From the NCBI RefSeq assembly GCF_002742635.1, contig NZ_PEGF01000002.1:1906230-1970229 (forward strand): DNA of 64,000 bases, in the 5' to 3' direction. Below the pieces are notes generated by a model. It made no database searches, had not been told where the DNA came from, and saw only the letters and a list, made by a program, of their open reading frames with translations. The first letter of the stretch is position 1; each line of letters begins with the position of its first letter. The position numbers and the translations under genes were made by a program. The DNA is from Caulobacter sp. X. Lineage in GTDB: Bacteria > Pseudomonadota > Alphaproteobacteria > Caulobacterales > Caulobacteraceae. Shown one piece after another: positions 34,372 through 42,594 of the stretch.

Positions 34372-36000
34372 CCCTGGTGCAAAACCCGGCAGCGCTAACG
34401 CCGCCGATTGTACGCCATTGTTGCTCGCCAGGGTTCGGAGCAATTCCACCCTTGAGCCACAGATCCTCGCCTCATGCGGGGACAGCAATTCCACCTTCTG
34501 GGCAACGGCCCGGATGAGATCCCGGCGATAGGCGCCGGCTTCGTCCCTGAACATTTCCCGCGTCGCTTCAGAGAACCGGCGCAGCAAGTCCGGCGTCAGC
34601 GCGGGCGTGATCCCGTCGATGGCCTTAGCCGCGCGCTGGGCGTCGCCGTCGGCTTTGTCGCGCTGGGCCTTCAGGGTTGTGACCCGTTGCTTGAGCGATG
34701 GATCGCCTGGATCGATGATCCCTTGCTCGATCGAAAGGTAGAGACGCTGAAGCCGCTGGTCGGCTTCGGTGGCGCGCTTGCGCAGGTCGGCGACGTGCCG
34801 ATGCCGGCGTTCAATCCACTCCGACCGGCGGTCGATGATGTTGTCCATCATCGTGGCCAGTCGTTCGGGATTGAGCAGACGGTTCTCCAGGTGGTCGATC
34901 ACCGAGGCGTCCAGCAGATCCATCCGCACGGCCATGCCTTCGCAACCGACCGGACCCTGACGCGCGTTGGTGCAGCAGGTGTAGTAGCGATAGGCGCCGC
35001 CCTTGCCGGTCCGCAGCGTCATCGCCTTGCCGCAGAGCCCGCAAAAGCAGATGCCGCCCAGCAGGATCGAGCTGTTCACGAAGCGTGGGGCCATGGCCCT
35101 GGGATTGCGCAGCGACATGGCGCGCTGCACGGCCTCGAACGTGTCGCGCTCGATCAGCGGCGGCACGGCCATCACGACATGCTCGGTGTCGTCCTTGGGT
35201 TCCTGGCTGGCCCAGTTGCGGCTGTTGAAGACGTGCTCGCCGATATAAGTCGTCCGCGTCAGGGTATGGTGGACGGTGCCTACGCCCCATCGGCCGCCGC
35301 CGCGCGTGGTGATGCCCTTGTCGTTGAGATAGGTGGCGATCGACTTCAAACCCATGGGGCCGCTGTTTTCGACACCGTGCAGCGCCAGGCGGAAGATCTG
35401 GCGCACGGTCTCGGCGCCGATGGGGTCGATCTCGAGCTTCTTCTTGATCCGCTCACCGCGTTGTTCGGCCGTGATGACCCGATAGCCGAGCGGCGGGTGG
35501 GAGCCGTTCCAGAAGCCCTGGCGCGCGTTTTCCTTCATCGCGCGCAAGGTGTGCTTGGCGTTCTCGCGCGATTGGTACTCGTCGAAGAGGTTCATCATCT
35601 GGCGCACCATGATCCCCATCGGATCGTCGCCAACCTCCTGGGTGATCGAGACGATGCGGACCCCGTTTTTGGCCAGCTTGCGGGCGTAGAACTCGAAGAG
35701 GAACTGGTCACGGAAGAAGCGCGAGAACGAGTGGACCAGGATGACGTTGAACGGCGGCGGCTTGGCGGTCGCCGTGTCGATCATCTGCTGGAACGCCGGG
35801 CGGCGGTCGTCGGTGGCCGAGTTGCCCGGTTCGACAAACTCTTCGGCGACGGGCCAGCCCTTGGCCTGGCAGTAGGCTCGAAGTTGTCGGCCCTGATCGG
35901 GAATGGAAAGGTCGCTTTCGGCCTGCCGGCCGGTCGAGACCCGGAGATAAAGCGCCGCGCTCGGTGCGGTGGGCGGGGGAGGTGTCTTACGCTTGGCCAT
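34330..36000 (-). CDS. Large serine recombinase/integrase
   Basis: This 556-residue site-specific recombinase has a resolvase catalytic domain with Ser22 in YLRVSTGRQ. The catalytic arginine region VHSFSRFFRDQFLFEFYARKLAKNG follows, then a recombinase domain at about 165-290. A zinc-ribbon part (CFCGLCGKAMT, CCTNARQGPVGCEG) spans about 318-355, and a long coiled coil about 375-450. The last 15 or so codons (GWRALQDSNLRPLA) are antisense to tRNA-Arg, so the natural end has probably been altered by integration. Large serine recombinases integrate phages and conjugative elements. Confidence 0.92.
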   Translation of the reverse strand: MAKRKTPPPPTAPSAALYLRVSTGRQAESDLSIPDQGRQLRAYCQAKGWPVAEEFVEPGNSATDDRRPAFQQMIDTATAKPPPFNVILVHSFSRFFRDQFLFEFYARKLAKNGVRIVSITQEVGDDPMGIMVRQMMNLFDEYQSRENAKHTLRAMKENARQGFWNGSHPPLGYRVITAEQRGERIKKKLEIDPIGAETVRQIFRLALHGVENSGPMGLKSIATYLNDKGITTRGGGRWGVGTVHHTLTRTTYIGEHVFNSRNWASQEPKDDTEHVVMAVPPLIERDTFEAVQRAMSLRNPRAMAPRFVNSSILLGGICFCGLCGKAMTLRTGKGGAYRYYTCCTNARQGPVGCEGMAVRMDLLDASVIDHLENRLLNPERLATMMDNIIDRRSEWIERRHRHVADLRKRATEADQRLQRLYLSIEQGIIDPGDPSLKQRVTTLKAQRDKADGDAQRAAKAIDGITPALTPDLLRRFSEATREMFRDEAGAYRRDLIRAVAQKVELLSPHEARICGSRVELLRTLASNNGVQSAALALPGFAPGWRALQDSNLRPLA

Positions 36001-36015
36001 CGTTTTCCCTGTGGA

Positions 36016-36252
36016 TCAGGGCAGGGGTCCGAGCAGTTCGGCCAGCACCTTCTCCAAATACGCCTCGGTGATCCGCAACTCCGCTTCGGAGATCGGCACC
36101 ACGTCGGGCCAATCGTCGGAAACAGAGGGAAGCCGGATCACCCTGCGTTTGGGTGAGACGTTCGGACGGGCAGGGGTTGGTAGTTCCGGAGACAAATAAT
36201 CGTAGAGGTCGCCCACGGCGCTACGGTTCAGCTTGGGCTTTCGGCGGGACAT
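36016..36252 (-). CDS. Small hypothetical protein upstream of the recombinase
   Basis: This 78-residue protein begins MSRRKPKLNRSAVGDLYDYL. It is basic at the start and acidic-helical at the end (SEAELRITEAYLEKVLAELLGPL). It ends 15 bases before the recombinase start on the same strand, so they are probably co-transcribed. Such small genes beside serine integrases are sometimes directionality or control factors; here that is only inference. Confidence 0.6.
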   Translation of the reverse strand: MSRRKPKLNRSAVGDLYDYLSPELPTPARPNVSPKRRVIRLPSVSDDWPDVVPISEAELRITEAYLEKVLAELLGPLP

Positions 36253-36373
36253 GACGCATGGACGCGCCAGCTGGGCGCATGGAACAAGAGGCGGCGCGGT
36301 CGGGGCGTAGAGAGACTGGCGATCGGCGGAAATCGGCGGGGCGTCGCGATCGACGTCGTGTGAGAGGGTGGCG

Positions 36374-37366
36374 ATGAGCGGGCAGAGCACGCGAAGGGCG
36401 GCGATGACGGCGGGTCTGGCGTTCGCGATGGCGCCGGGCATGGCGCGGTCCACGCCGTCGTCGCGTCAGCTGAGCAATCCGAACGCATCGGCCGAAGCTC
36501 GGGCGCTTTATACTCTGCTCTGGCGGTTCTACGGCCGAAAGACCCTGACCGGTCAGCAAGAGGGCGTGGCGAGGCCCGACGTCGAGTTGGACTATATCGA
36601 GAAGGCAACGGGTCGGTTGCCGGCGATACTGGGCCTGGACTACATCGAGCCGCGCCTGAACGCCGGGGTCAATGATCGCGCCACGGCCTGGAGCCGTTCT
36701 GGCGGCATCGTCACGATCTGCTGGCACTGGGGGGCGCCGGACATCGGTCCGGGCTACGAGAATTCCAAGAAGGACTTCGACCTCACCGCGGCCCTGCAGC
36801 CCGGCACGGCCCAGAACCTGGCTCTGCATCGTGATCTTGCGCGAATCGGTGATCTGCTGACCGAGCTTCGCGATCACAAGGTGCCTGTGCTGTGGCGACC
36901 GCTTCATGAGTTCAGCGGCGACTGGTTCTGGTGGGGCAAGCACGGCCCGGCCGCGTTCAAGGCGCTCTGGGCGCTGATGTACGACGAGTTCACCCATCGC
37001 CGCGGTCTCGACAACCTGATCTGGGTGGCGGGCTGGGCCGGGCAGAACGTCGATCCAGCCTGGCATCCTGGGCGCGGCCAGGTCGATATCGCCGGCGCCG
37101 ACATCTACGCTGACGACCACGGCGCGCTGGCGCCGATGTTCGGAGCGATGAAGGCTATCGTCGGCGACACTATCCCGATCTGCCTGCACGAGAACGGGCC
37201 GATCCCGGATCCGGCGCTTCTTGGTCCGCAGGCCGACTGGCTCTGGTTCATGACCTGGCACACGCGCTGGCTGATGGATCCTGGCCAGAACGATCCGGAG
37301 CGGCTGAAGGCGTTCTATGCGTCGGACCGCTATCTGACGAAGGACGAGTTGAGGTCCGGCGTCTAG
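36374..37366 (+). CDS. Glycoside hydrolase family 26 (mannanase-like)
   Basis: This 330-residue protein has a twin-arginine-like export signal (STRRAAMTAGLAFAMAPGMA). The GH26 barrel carries acid/base Glu179 in VLWRPLHEFSGDWFWWG and nucleophile Glu273 in ICLHENGPIPDP. GH26 enzymes cleave beta-mannans or related glucans. The start ATG at 36374 follows GAGAGG. It is divergent from the recombinase block and overlaps the end of the next minus-strand gene by four bases. In this location it looks like element cargo. Confidence 0.9.
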   Translation: MSGQSTRRAAMTAGLAFAMAPGMARSTPSSRQLSNPNASAEARALYTLLWRFYGRKTLTGQQEGVARPDVELDYIEKATGRLPAILGLDYIEPRLNAGVNDRATAWSRSGGIVTICWHWGAPDIGPGYENSKKDFDLTAALQPGTAQNLALHRDLARIGDLLTELRDHKVPVLWRPLHEFSGDWFWWGKHGPAAFKALWALMYDEFTHRRGLDNLIWVAGWAGQNVDPAWHPGRGQVDIAGADIYADDHGALAPMFGAMKAIVGDTIPICLHENGPIPDPALLGPQADWLWFMTWHTRWLMDPGQNDPERLKAFYASDRYLTKDELRSGV

Positions 37367-37956
37367 ATCTCGTCGTGGCTCTGGAGCGCCAGCTTGGCTT
37401 TTCGGTCCGCCACGGCGGCCAGTGAGCGGGTCAGGTAGTCTTCCGTCGAATGATCCGGCGAGCTGTGGGCGGGGTCCAACTTCCGTTCTGTTCGAAGGGT
37501 ATGGGCGACGCCTAGCGCCTGAAGGCCCAGCTTCAGGGCGGTTTCGGCGATGAGCTGGGAATGGTCCCACTGGTCGGCGAATTCGGCGTCAGCGGTGATC
37601 TCGGCGCCGGCGTCCGAGCGGGCGACGCGAAAATGCAGGACCTTGGTGGCCAGCTTCGTGCCCAGCGCCTGCCAGGCGATATCGTCGGGATAGTCCTTGA
37701 GCGCCGGCAGCCGTGTCGCCAGCTCGCCCGCGCCACCGCGCGAAGAGCGATGGGTATCGTGATCGCCATAGACGCTCGCGCAGTCGCCCGCGAACTCCTC
37801 CAGCAGCAGCGCCAGGCGCAGCGCCGAGAACGCCGCCGTCTTGTCGTTGGCCATCTTCTCGCGCAACCACGGCGCGCCCTGGGCGATCAGGCCGCTGATG
37901 ACGCCGCCGATGACCGATGAGCCCAGGATCAGGCCGATGATGGTTTTGGTGTCCAT
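37363..37956 (-). CDS. Hypothetical membrane-anchored protein
   Basis: This 197-residue protein has an N-terminal membrane segment (IIGLILGSSVIGGVISGLIAQG) and a helical soluble domain (AAFSALRLALLLEEFAGDCASVYGDHD). No known family is recognised. It is convergent with the GH26 gene. It probably resides in the inner membrane with its bulk in the cytoplasm. Confidence 0.65.
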   Translation of the reverse strand: MDTKTIIGLILGSSVIGGVISGLIAQGAPWLREKMANDKTAAFSALRLALLLEEFAGDCASVYGDHDTHRSSRGGAGELATRLPALKDYPDDIAWQALGTKLATKVLHFRVARSDAGAEITADAEFADQWDHSQLIAETALKLGLQALGVAHTLRTERKLDPAHSSPDHSTEDYLTRSLAAVADRKAKLALQSHDEI

Positions 37957-38045
37957 GGCCGCACCCTAGCCAGGCTGTTGCGCGACGGCCAATGGAGCAG
38001 CGACCGCCCCAAGTTCGCCCATGATCGGTAAGTCGGAGCCAAGGG

Positions 38046-38249
38046 TCATGGCCGGGTCTCCACAGCAGCCGGCCTGTCCTTGATGTGTTGAAGCGCCGTC
38101 GTGATATCGGGCTTGAAGAACCACAGGACCAACGCGATCACCGCCAGAACTCCAATAATGCCCAGGCCTTGACCGCTGACTTCGAGCGGCCAGGCGCGCA
38201 CAGTGATGGCGTGCGCCGGTTTGTCGTCTTTGGATTGTTGGGAGGTCAT
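38046..38249 (-). CDS. Small single-pass membrane protein
   Basis: This 67-residue protein has one central membrane segment (LGIIGVLAVIALVLWFF) flanked by polar ends. The start is ATG 38249; an in-frame GTG two codons earlier is also possible. It is co-directional with the downstream hypothetical gene. Function is unknown. Confidence 0.55.
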   Translation of the reverse strand: MTSQQSKDDKPAHAITVRAWPLEVSGQGLGIIGVLAVIALVLWFFKPDITTALQHIKDRPAAVETRP

Positions 38250-38489
38250 CGACACAGCCTTTCATTTAAGGAAACGAAAGACCGAAGGTTTTGTCGGGCT
38301 GTTCCGGGGGCGCGTCAAACGGAAAACTTGCGTCCGATTCCGGATATTTCTCTTGAATCGCGCACGCCGGTCTCGTGGCGCCGGAATTGTCCCTCGTCCC
38401 CGCTCTCGACCTTGTGCGTTTCGACCACCGTTACATTCAGCTTCCCAGGTCGAGCCGCTTCGGTCTTGCGGTGGTCGGTGGCGCGGGGG

Positions 38490-38783
38490 TCAAGCCTGGG
38501 GTGGCTCGACCTGACGCACCGCGCGCCAGTAGGACCAGGGCTTGGCGATCACCAGCTCGATCAGGAACCAGGCCTCATCGCCCTCGAACGGCGGCACCTG
38601 CTCGGGATCGATGAAGCTGACGCTGGAGCGCCGGTTCTTGCGGCCGCCGGGAAAGGTGAAATGCAGGGTGCGGCGGACGAGCTTGCCGTCGATGACATCC
38701 TGGCAGGTCCGGCGCGTGAGCTTCTCGATGGCCTGGCGGTGGATGCGGGGCGCCTTGGGCGAGGCGGGCTGGGCTTGCAGCAT
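38490..38783 (-). CDS. Small hypothetical protein
   Basis: This 97-residue protein includes AIEKLTRRTCQDVIDGKLVRRTLHFTFPGGRKNRRSS and an aromatic-rich end (DEAWFLIELVIAKPWSYWRAV). No family is recognised. Codon pattern and length support coding, but no clear ribosome site was seen. The 240 bases between it and the preceding small membrane protein gene hold no evident gene. Confidence 0.5.
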   Translation of the reverse strand: MLQAQPASPKAPRIHRQAIEKLTRRTCQDVIDGKLVRRTLHFTFPGGRKNRRSSVSFIDPEQVPPFEGDEAWFLIELVIAKPWSYWRAVRQVEPPQA

Positions 38784-38965
38784 GGCGAGATCCGGACGCA
38801 GGGGCTCGATCCCGGCGAAGGACGATCCGCCGAGGCAAGCGATGGGGTTGTGTGTTCTTTAAATGTTCTCGTTTCGCCAGGGCGGCGCGTCAATCGTCCG
38901 CAAGTCGAGCCGACGACGACGTCCACAGGCCGCGCACAGTTTTCCGGCCAGGTTGGGCGTAGGGG

Positions 38966-39286
38966 CTAGTGTCGCGGGGCGCCGGCCAAGGCGATGACCC
39001 GGCGCAGGCAGGCGTGACCGGGCGCCAGGCGATGGGCCAGCGGCAACAGGGCGGCCAGGACCCGCGCGTCCTGGCCGCAGAGTTCGGCGGTCAGGTGCGC
39101 GATCAGCGGCAGATCCGGTTCAGCGAGGCGACGGCGTTGCTCTGTCAGCCGAGTTAGGTACCGGGCGCCGCCGTAGCGTGGATAGCTGGCGATGACCGCG
39201 TCGACCTCCTGCGCCAGGTCGGCGAGGCGCCGCCCGACCCCCGCGGCGTGGGCCGCCCGGATGAAGGTCTCCAGATCCTTGGACAT
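38966..39286 (-). CDS. Small hypothetical helical protein
   Basis: This 106-residue, largely helical protein begins MSKDLETFIRAAHAAGVGRRLADLAQEVD and contains YLTRLTEQRRRLAEPDLPLIAHL. No motif allows assignment. The start at 39286 is preferred over an upstream ATG at 39379 because the extra residues overlap a GC-rich repeat-like block. Confidence 0.55.
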   Translation of the reverse strand: MSKDLETFIRAAHAAGVGRRLADLAQEVDAVIASYPRYGGARYLTRLTEQRRRLAEPDLPLIAHLTAELCGQDARVLAALLPLAHRLAPGHACLRRVIALAGAPRH

Positions 39287-39676
39287 CGGCGAGGCTCTAG
39301 GTGGCTCCGGCTTAAGGCCAAGTTTCCGCAACGGCAGCGTTTGCCGAAATCGGGACCAGCGACCTGGATGGTGAGCCACCGGCGGGCACGCTCGGTCCCG
39401 CCGCGCGCCCTGGCGGGCGCCGCCTCCGCTCGCGGCTCCTACGGGCGCGCCCCTGCGGGCCGGCCTTGGCCGGCCGCCGGCGGCTCGGCGCCGCTTCCCG
39501 ACCGCGCTTTGCGCGGTCTCCTTGCAGTCTCCATTGTCATGGGCGCTCGCTGTCGCGCGCGCGCAGGGCCGACGGCGCTCGACCCTGGCGACCGTTTCTG
39601 ACGCAGAGCGCCGTCAGCTTTGCGACCAGGACGCGACTCATGGCCATGAAGGGCGTCGCTCCGTGCGAGGATGGTT
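39287..39676. other. 390-base intergenic interval with GC-rich block
   Basis: No gene is seen. The part 39378-39545 is very GC-rich with many short palindromes (for example GGCCGGCC) and shares a 24-base identical core and a similar right end (CGCCGCTTCCCG, CTCCTTGCAG) with 41757-41890. It directly precedes the YjbR-like gene. Confidence 0.6.
39378..39401 (+). repeat. Dispersed GC-rich repeat, copy A core
   Basis: This 24-base sequence, beginning ACCGGCGGGCACGCTC and ending TCCCGC, is identical to 41757-41780. Both are followed by 90-110 bases of GC-rich palindromic sequence and then a similar end containing CTCCTTGCAG. Both are oriented the same way, upstream of plus-strand small genes. Confidence 0.75.
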
Positions 39677-40051
39677 ATGACGCCTGAAGCCTTCTCCGAT
39701 CTCGCCTGCCGCCTGGGCTCCGGTGTTCAGGTCCGTCCGATCCTCGACGCGGTTCAATTCCGGATCGGCGACAAGGCTTTCGCGACGTTGGGATGGCCCG
39801 CGGCGGGCTGGGCGGTGATCAAACTCAGCCGCAAGGACCAGGCCCGCGTCCTGGGTCGCAGTGACGCGGTCACCGTCGAGCCAGGCCGGCGGCGCAACAC
39901 CGGCGTGACCCTGGTGCGGCTGCAGGGCGTGGACGAGGACCTGATGGCCGAGATGCTGGTCGCCGCGTTCGGCGAGGTCTACCGCCAGGCTGGGCGGGGG
40001 CGGGGGCGGCGGACCGGCGAAGAGGGTGTTGTCCTGGCCGGGCGGGGATAG
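39677..40051 (+). CDS. MmcQ/YjbR family protein
   Basis: This 124-residue protein resembles the YjbR/CyaY-like fold: MTPEAFSDLACRLG, FRIGDKAFATLGWP, GWAVIKLSRKDQARVL, and a C-terminal helix DEDLMAEMLVAAFGEVYRQAG. Many family members bind DNA nonspecifically; the role is unknown. The start 39677 has GAGG six bases upstream; ATG 39671 is alternative. The last 15 residues are Gly/Arg-rich. The AlbA_2 gene follows after 34 bases. Confidence 0.75.
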   Translation: MTPEAFSDLACRLGSGVQVRPILDAVQFRIGDKAFATLGWPAAGWAVIKLSRKDQARVLGRSDAVTVEPGRRRNTGVTLVRLQGVDEDLMAEMLVAAFGEVYRQAGRGRGRRTGEEGVVLAGRG

Positions 40052-40085
40052 GCGCGGCGCAGGTCACGCAGCACAGGGGGATGGC

Positions 40086-41204
40086 ATGATCGAACGGACC
40101 CTGGACGACATCGACGCGGCGGATCTGGCTCGTCTGATCGAAGCTGGACGACCTGAAGGTCGGCGGCTCGACTACAAGCTGACGCTACCTGGACGGGGCG
40201 ACGCCGACACCAAGGAGTTCCTGGCCGACATCACCGCCCTGGCCAATACCGATGGCGGCGATCTGATCTACGGCATGCGTGACGTTGAAGGCGTCGCCGC
40301 GGAACTGGTGGGCCTGCCGACCGAGGGTCTGGATGGCGAGATCCTGCGGCTGGAGAGCCTGGTGCGCGATGGCATGGATCCGCGCGTGCCACGGGTGCGC
40401 TTCCACGTAACGCCGTTGGAAGGTGATCGCGTGGCGCTGATCGCTCGGGTCGGGGCGAGCCTGGTGGCGCCGCATCGCGTCACCCTCAAGGGCACGAGCC
40501 GCTTCTTCGCGCGAAACAGCCGGGGGAAATACGAGATGGACACCGGTGAGCTGCGTCTGGCCTTTGCGGCCTCGGACCAGACGCCCCGCAAGCTGCGCGA
40601 CCTGCACACAGCGGCGGTTCAGGCGATCTCTGGCGAGAACATGCCTTGTCGGCTGGAGGCTGGTCCGGCCTTGGTCCTGACCCTGGCGCCCCTGTCGATC
40701 CTACGCGAACCCCGCGATCTGGCGGAAAATGCGCTGCTGCCGCCGCTGCACGGTCGGGGTTACGACATGGCGGTGGGGCTCGATGGGGTGATCGCCTTCG
40801 TTCCCCTCGGGCACACTGAGGAGGCGACCACCGGCTGGGCTGTGAACCATCGTCGCGGCTACATCGATGTGGCGACGGTCATCGGCGCCACGCGGGAGGG
40901 GCAGGGGCGCGTCTGGCCTCAGCGCTTTCGTGAGGCCCTGTTCGGGACCGTGCGCCATGGCCTGACGCGGCTCCGGAATCATGGGGTCGAGGGCCCCTGG
41001 ACACTCATGGCCACGGTGTTGGGCGTGCGCGACTTCATGTTGATCGGTGGCTACGACTTCTCCGCCGGACCCGCCTTCCAGAATATCGCCTATCTGGGCG
41101 AGGTCCTGGACGACACGCTGGCGAATGACAGCCTCGAACCCCTGTGGGCTGCGTTCCTGCGCTTATTCGGGGTCGAGGATCCACGGATGTGGAAGGTCGA
41201 CTAG
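40086..41204 (+). CDS. AlbA_2 (Schlafen-like) domain protein
   Basis: This 372-residue protein has an N-terminal AlbA_2 domain at about 15-135: EGRRLDYKLTLPG, then ADTKEFLADITALANTDGGDLIYGMRD, and SRFFARNSRGKYEMD. AlbA_2 domains are putative nucleic-acid-binding modules, common in mobile and defence loci. The C-terminal 230 residues, including HGRGYDMAVGLDGVIAFV and a late LFGVEDPRMWKVD, match no family I recognise. It is co-directional with the YjbR-like gene. A hairpin at 41271-41300 lies downstream. Confidence 0.82.
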   Translation: MIERTLDDIDAADLARLIEAGRPEGRRLDYKLTLPGRGDADTKEFLADITALANTDGGDLIYGMRDVEGVAAELVGLPTEGLDGEILRLESLVRDGMDPRVPRVRFHVTPLEGDRVALIARVGASLVAPHRVTLKGTSRFFARNSRGKYEMDTGELRLAFAASDQTPRKLRDLHTAAVQAISGENMPCRLEAGPALVLTLAPLSILREPRDLAENALLPPLHGRGYDMAVGLDGVIAFVPLGHTEEATTGWAVNHRRGYIDVATVIGATREGQGRVWPQRFREALFGTVRHGLTRLRNHGVEGPWTLMATVLGVRDFMLIGGYDFSAGPAFQNIAYLGEVLDDTLANDSLEPLWAAFLRLFGVEDPRMWKVD

Positions 41205-41270
41205 CTGGGCGGTTCGACTTGGTGCTCGTGAGCGCGCTGTCCTCGGCAGGGCGCTGGGCGGCTAGGCGAC

Positions 41271-41300
41271 GGGCGTCTTGGAGTGAAGCCCAAGACGCCC
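41271..41300 (+). terminator. Hairpin after the AlbA_2 gene
   Basis: GGGCGTCTTGG and CCAAGACGCCC pair perfectly (11 bp) around an 8-base loop. The following TTCAGTACC is a poor T tract, so termination is likely but not certain. Confidence 0.5.
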
Positions 41301-41309
41301 TTCAGTACC

Positions 41310-41516
41310 TTAGCAGACCACGGCGAGGCCTCCGCTATTGCAGAGGATCAACGCTTGGTCGCCCACAACGAACATGTGGAAGCCTCGGCGACGGACCTCG
41401 GCCTCCAGCAGCGCCATAGAAGCGTGGAAATTGACCCAGCCGATATTGCGGCGGACGAGCCCGCCGTTGCGAGCTTGTCGAGAGCGGAAAATTTGTTGAA
41501 TGAATGGATTATACAA
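41310..41516 (-). CDS. Doubtful small hypothetical protein
   Basis: This 68-residue frame (NIGWVNFHASMALLEAEVRRRGFHMFVVGDQ) starts in the AT-rich segment, which could supply a promoter on this strand. No ribosome site or family is evident and it could be chance. Confidence 0.25.
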   Translation of the reverse strand: MYNPFIQQIFRSRQARNGGLVRRNIGWVNFHASMALLEAEVRRRGFHMFVVGDQALILCNSGGLAVVC

Positions 41517-41756
41517 TCTATTTTGTCCTTATTGATTTCAGTTCATTTGATTTCTTTCTCAGCCGTCGGTTTGAAGGGCGCTGAAAACGGGTAGAGGAAT
41601 TCCAACCGTACCTATATACTATCACATAACTTGCCCCTTGTCAAGCTTGGTTAACGCCGTTCGCCGAGTTGGCGTTCGCTCGATCAGGCGTGGGAACGGG
41701 CCAGATAGGGTTCCGCCCGGCGCTTTCGCGCCGGGCTTCCCCCTCTACGGAGAGCG

Positions 41757-41780
41757 ACCGGCGGGCACGCTCGGTCCCGC
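41757..41780 (+). repeat. Dispersed GC-rich repeat, copy B core
   Basis: This is identical over 24 bases to 39378-39401 and followed by similar palindromic sequence (CGACGCCGCTTCCCG, GCTCCTTGCAGG). It lies about 350 bases upstream of the DUF3768 gene. Confidence 0.75.
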
Positions 41781-42123
41781 GGCTTTCGCCGCTCCCTCGG
41801 GCGCGCCCCTTCGGGCGGCTGGCGCCGCCGCCGGCCGCTCGACGCCGCTTCCCGCCCGCGCCGGACGCGGGCTCCTTGCAGGCTTCATCTTTGCTAGGGC
41901 GCCGGCCTGGCGGCCGGCCGCGTGCTGGGGCTCTGCCCCTAGCGCACTTCGGATCGGCTTCCGCCCAGCTTCGGGCGTGAGACGGCGATCGGGCATCCGG
42001 ACAGGCGCGCCCTGCAGCCGGGTCCCCGCGAAGCCGCCCCTCCGTTTGCCCCCGGTCTCGCCGACGGGCGCCGGGTTCGAGCGCGCCTTTTGCGCTCGAA
42101 CCCGTCAGCCCAAGGAGGCTTTC

Positions 42124-42456
42124 ATGACCGAGGAAGACCACGCCGCCGCCATCGCGGCCCTGAACGACGCCTGCCGCGCCGAGCCCGGCGCGGGCTGGAC
42201 CCTGACCCCTGGGGTGCGAACCCTGCCCGAGGCCAAGCTGGCCCAGGCCCTGGCCGGGGTCACCGCCTTCGCTGACTTTTCCGAGGACAACGACCCCCAC
42301 GGCGAGCGCGACTTCGGCGCCTTCGAGGTCGGGGGCGCGCGCCTGTTCTGGAAGATCGACTACTACGACCTCGACCTCTGTATGGCCTCGCCCGATCCGG
42401 CCGACCCGGCCGTGACCAAGCGGGTCCTGACCCTGATGCTGGCCGAGGAATACTGA
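42124..42456 (+). CDS. DUF3768 family protein
   Basis: This 110-residue protein carries the DUF3768 pattern: ALNDACRAEPGAGWTLTPGVRTLP, then FADFSEDNDPHGERDFGAFEVGGARLFWKIDYYD. The family is frequent on integrative conjugative elements and plasmids of alphaproteobacteria; its function is unknown. AAGGAGG sits just before the ATG. A palindrome (GGGGCGGCC-T-GGCCGCCCC) follows about 15 bases after the stop. Confidence 0.8.
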   Translation: MTEEDHAAAIAALNDACRAEPGAGWTLTPGVRTLPEAKLAQALAGVTAFADFSEDNDPHGERDFGAFEVGGARLFWKIDYYDLDLCMASPDPADPAVTKRVLTLMLAEEY

Positions 42457-42594
42457 CGGGGCCGGGGCTGGGGCGGCCTGGCCGCCCCGGTCTTGGGTGA
42501 CTAGGGCAGGGGGCTTACGGCAGCGCTTGGCGCCGCGCGCCGCCGCTTTGGGCGGCGGCGCGTCGGGTCATTGGCGCGCAGGTCGGGCGGGGCC

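Larger units (their letters stand above)
41205..42123. other. 919-base interval without a confident gene
   Basis: It starts with a hairpin, then holds a weak small frame on the minus strand (41310-41516). A markedly AT-rich stretch follows at 41490-41640, unlike the surroundings and possibly promoter or foreign remnant. A very GC-rich palindromic block runs to about 42100, including repeat copy B. The plus-strand frame covering 41638-42123 is open only because of high GC and looks non-coding. Confidence 0.6.

Noticed and set aside
41638..42123. Upstream coding extension of the DUF3768 gene
   Set aside because: The stretch is composed of GC palindromes and repeat copy B; a strong AAGGAGG site marks the ATG at 42124.
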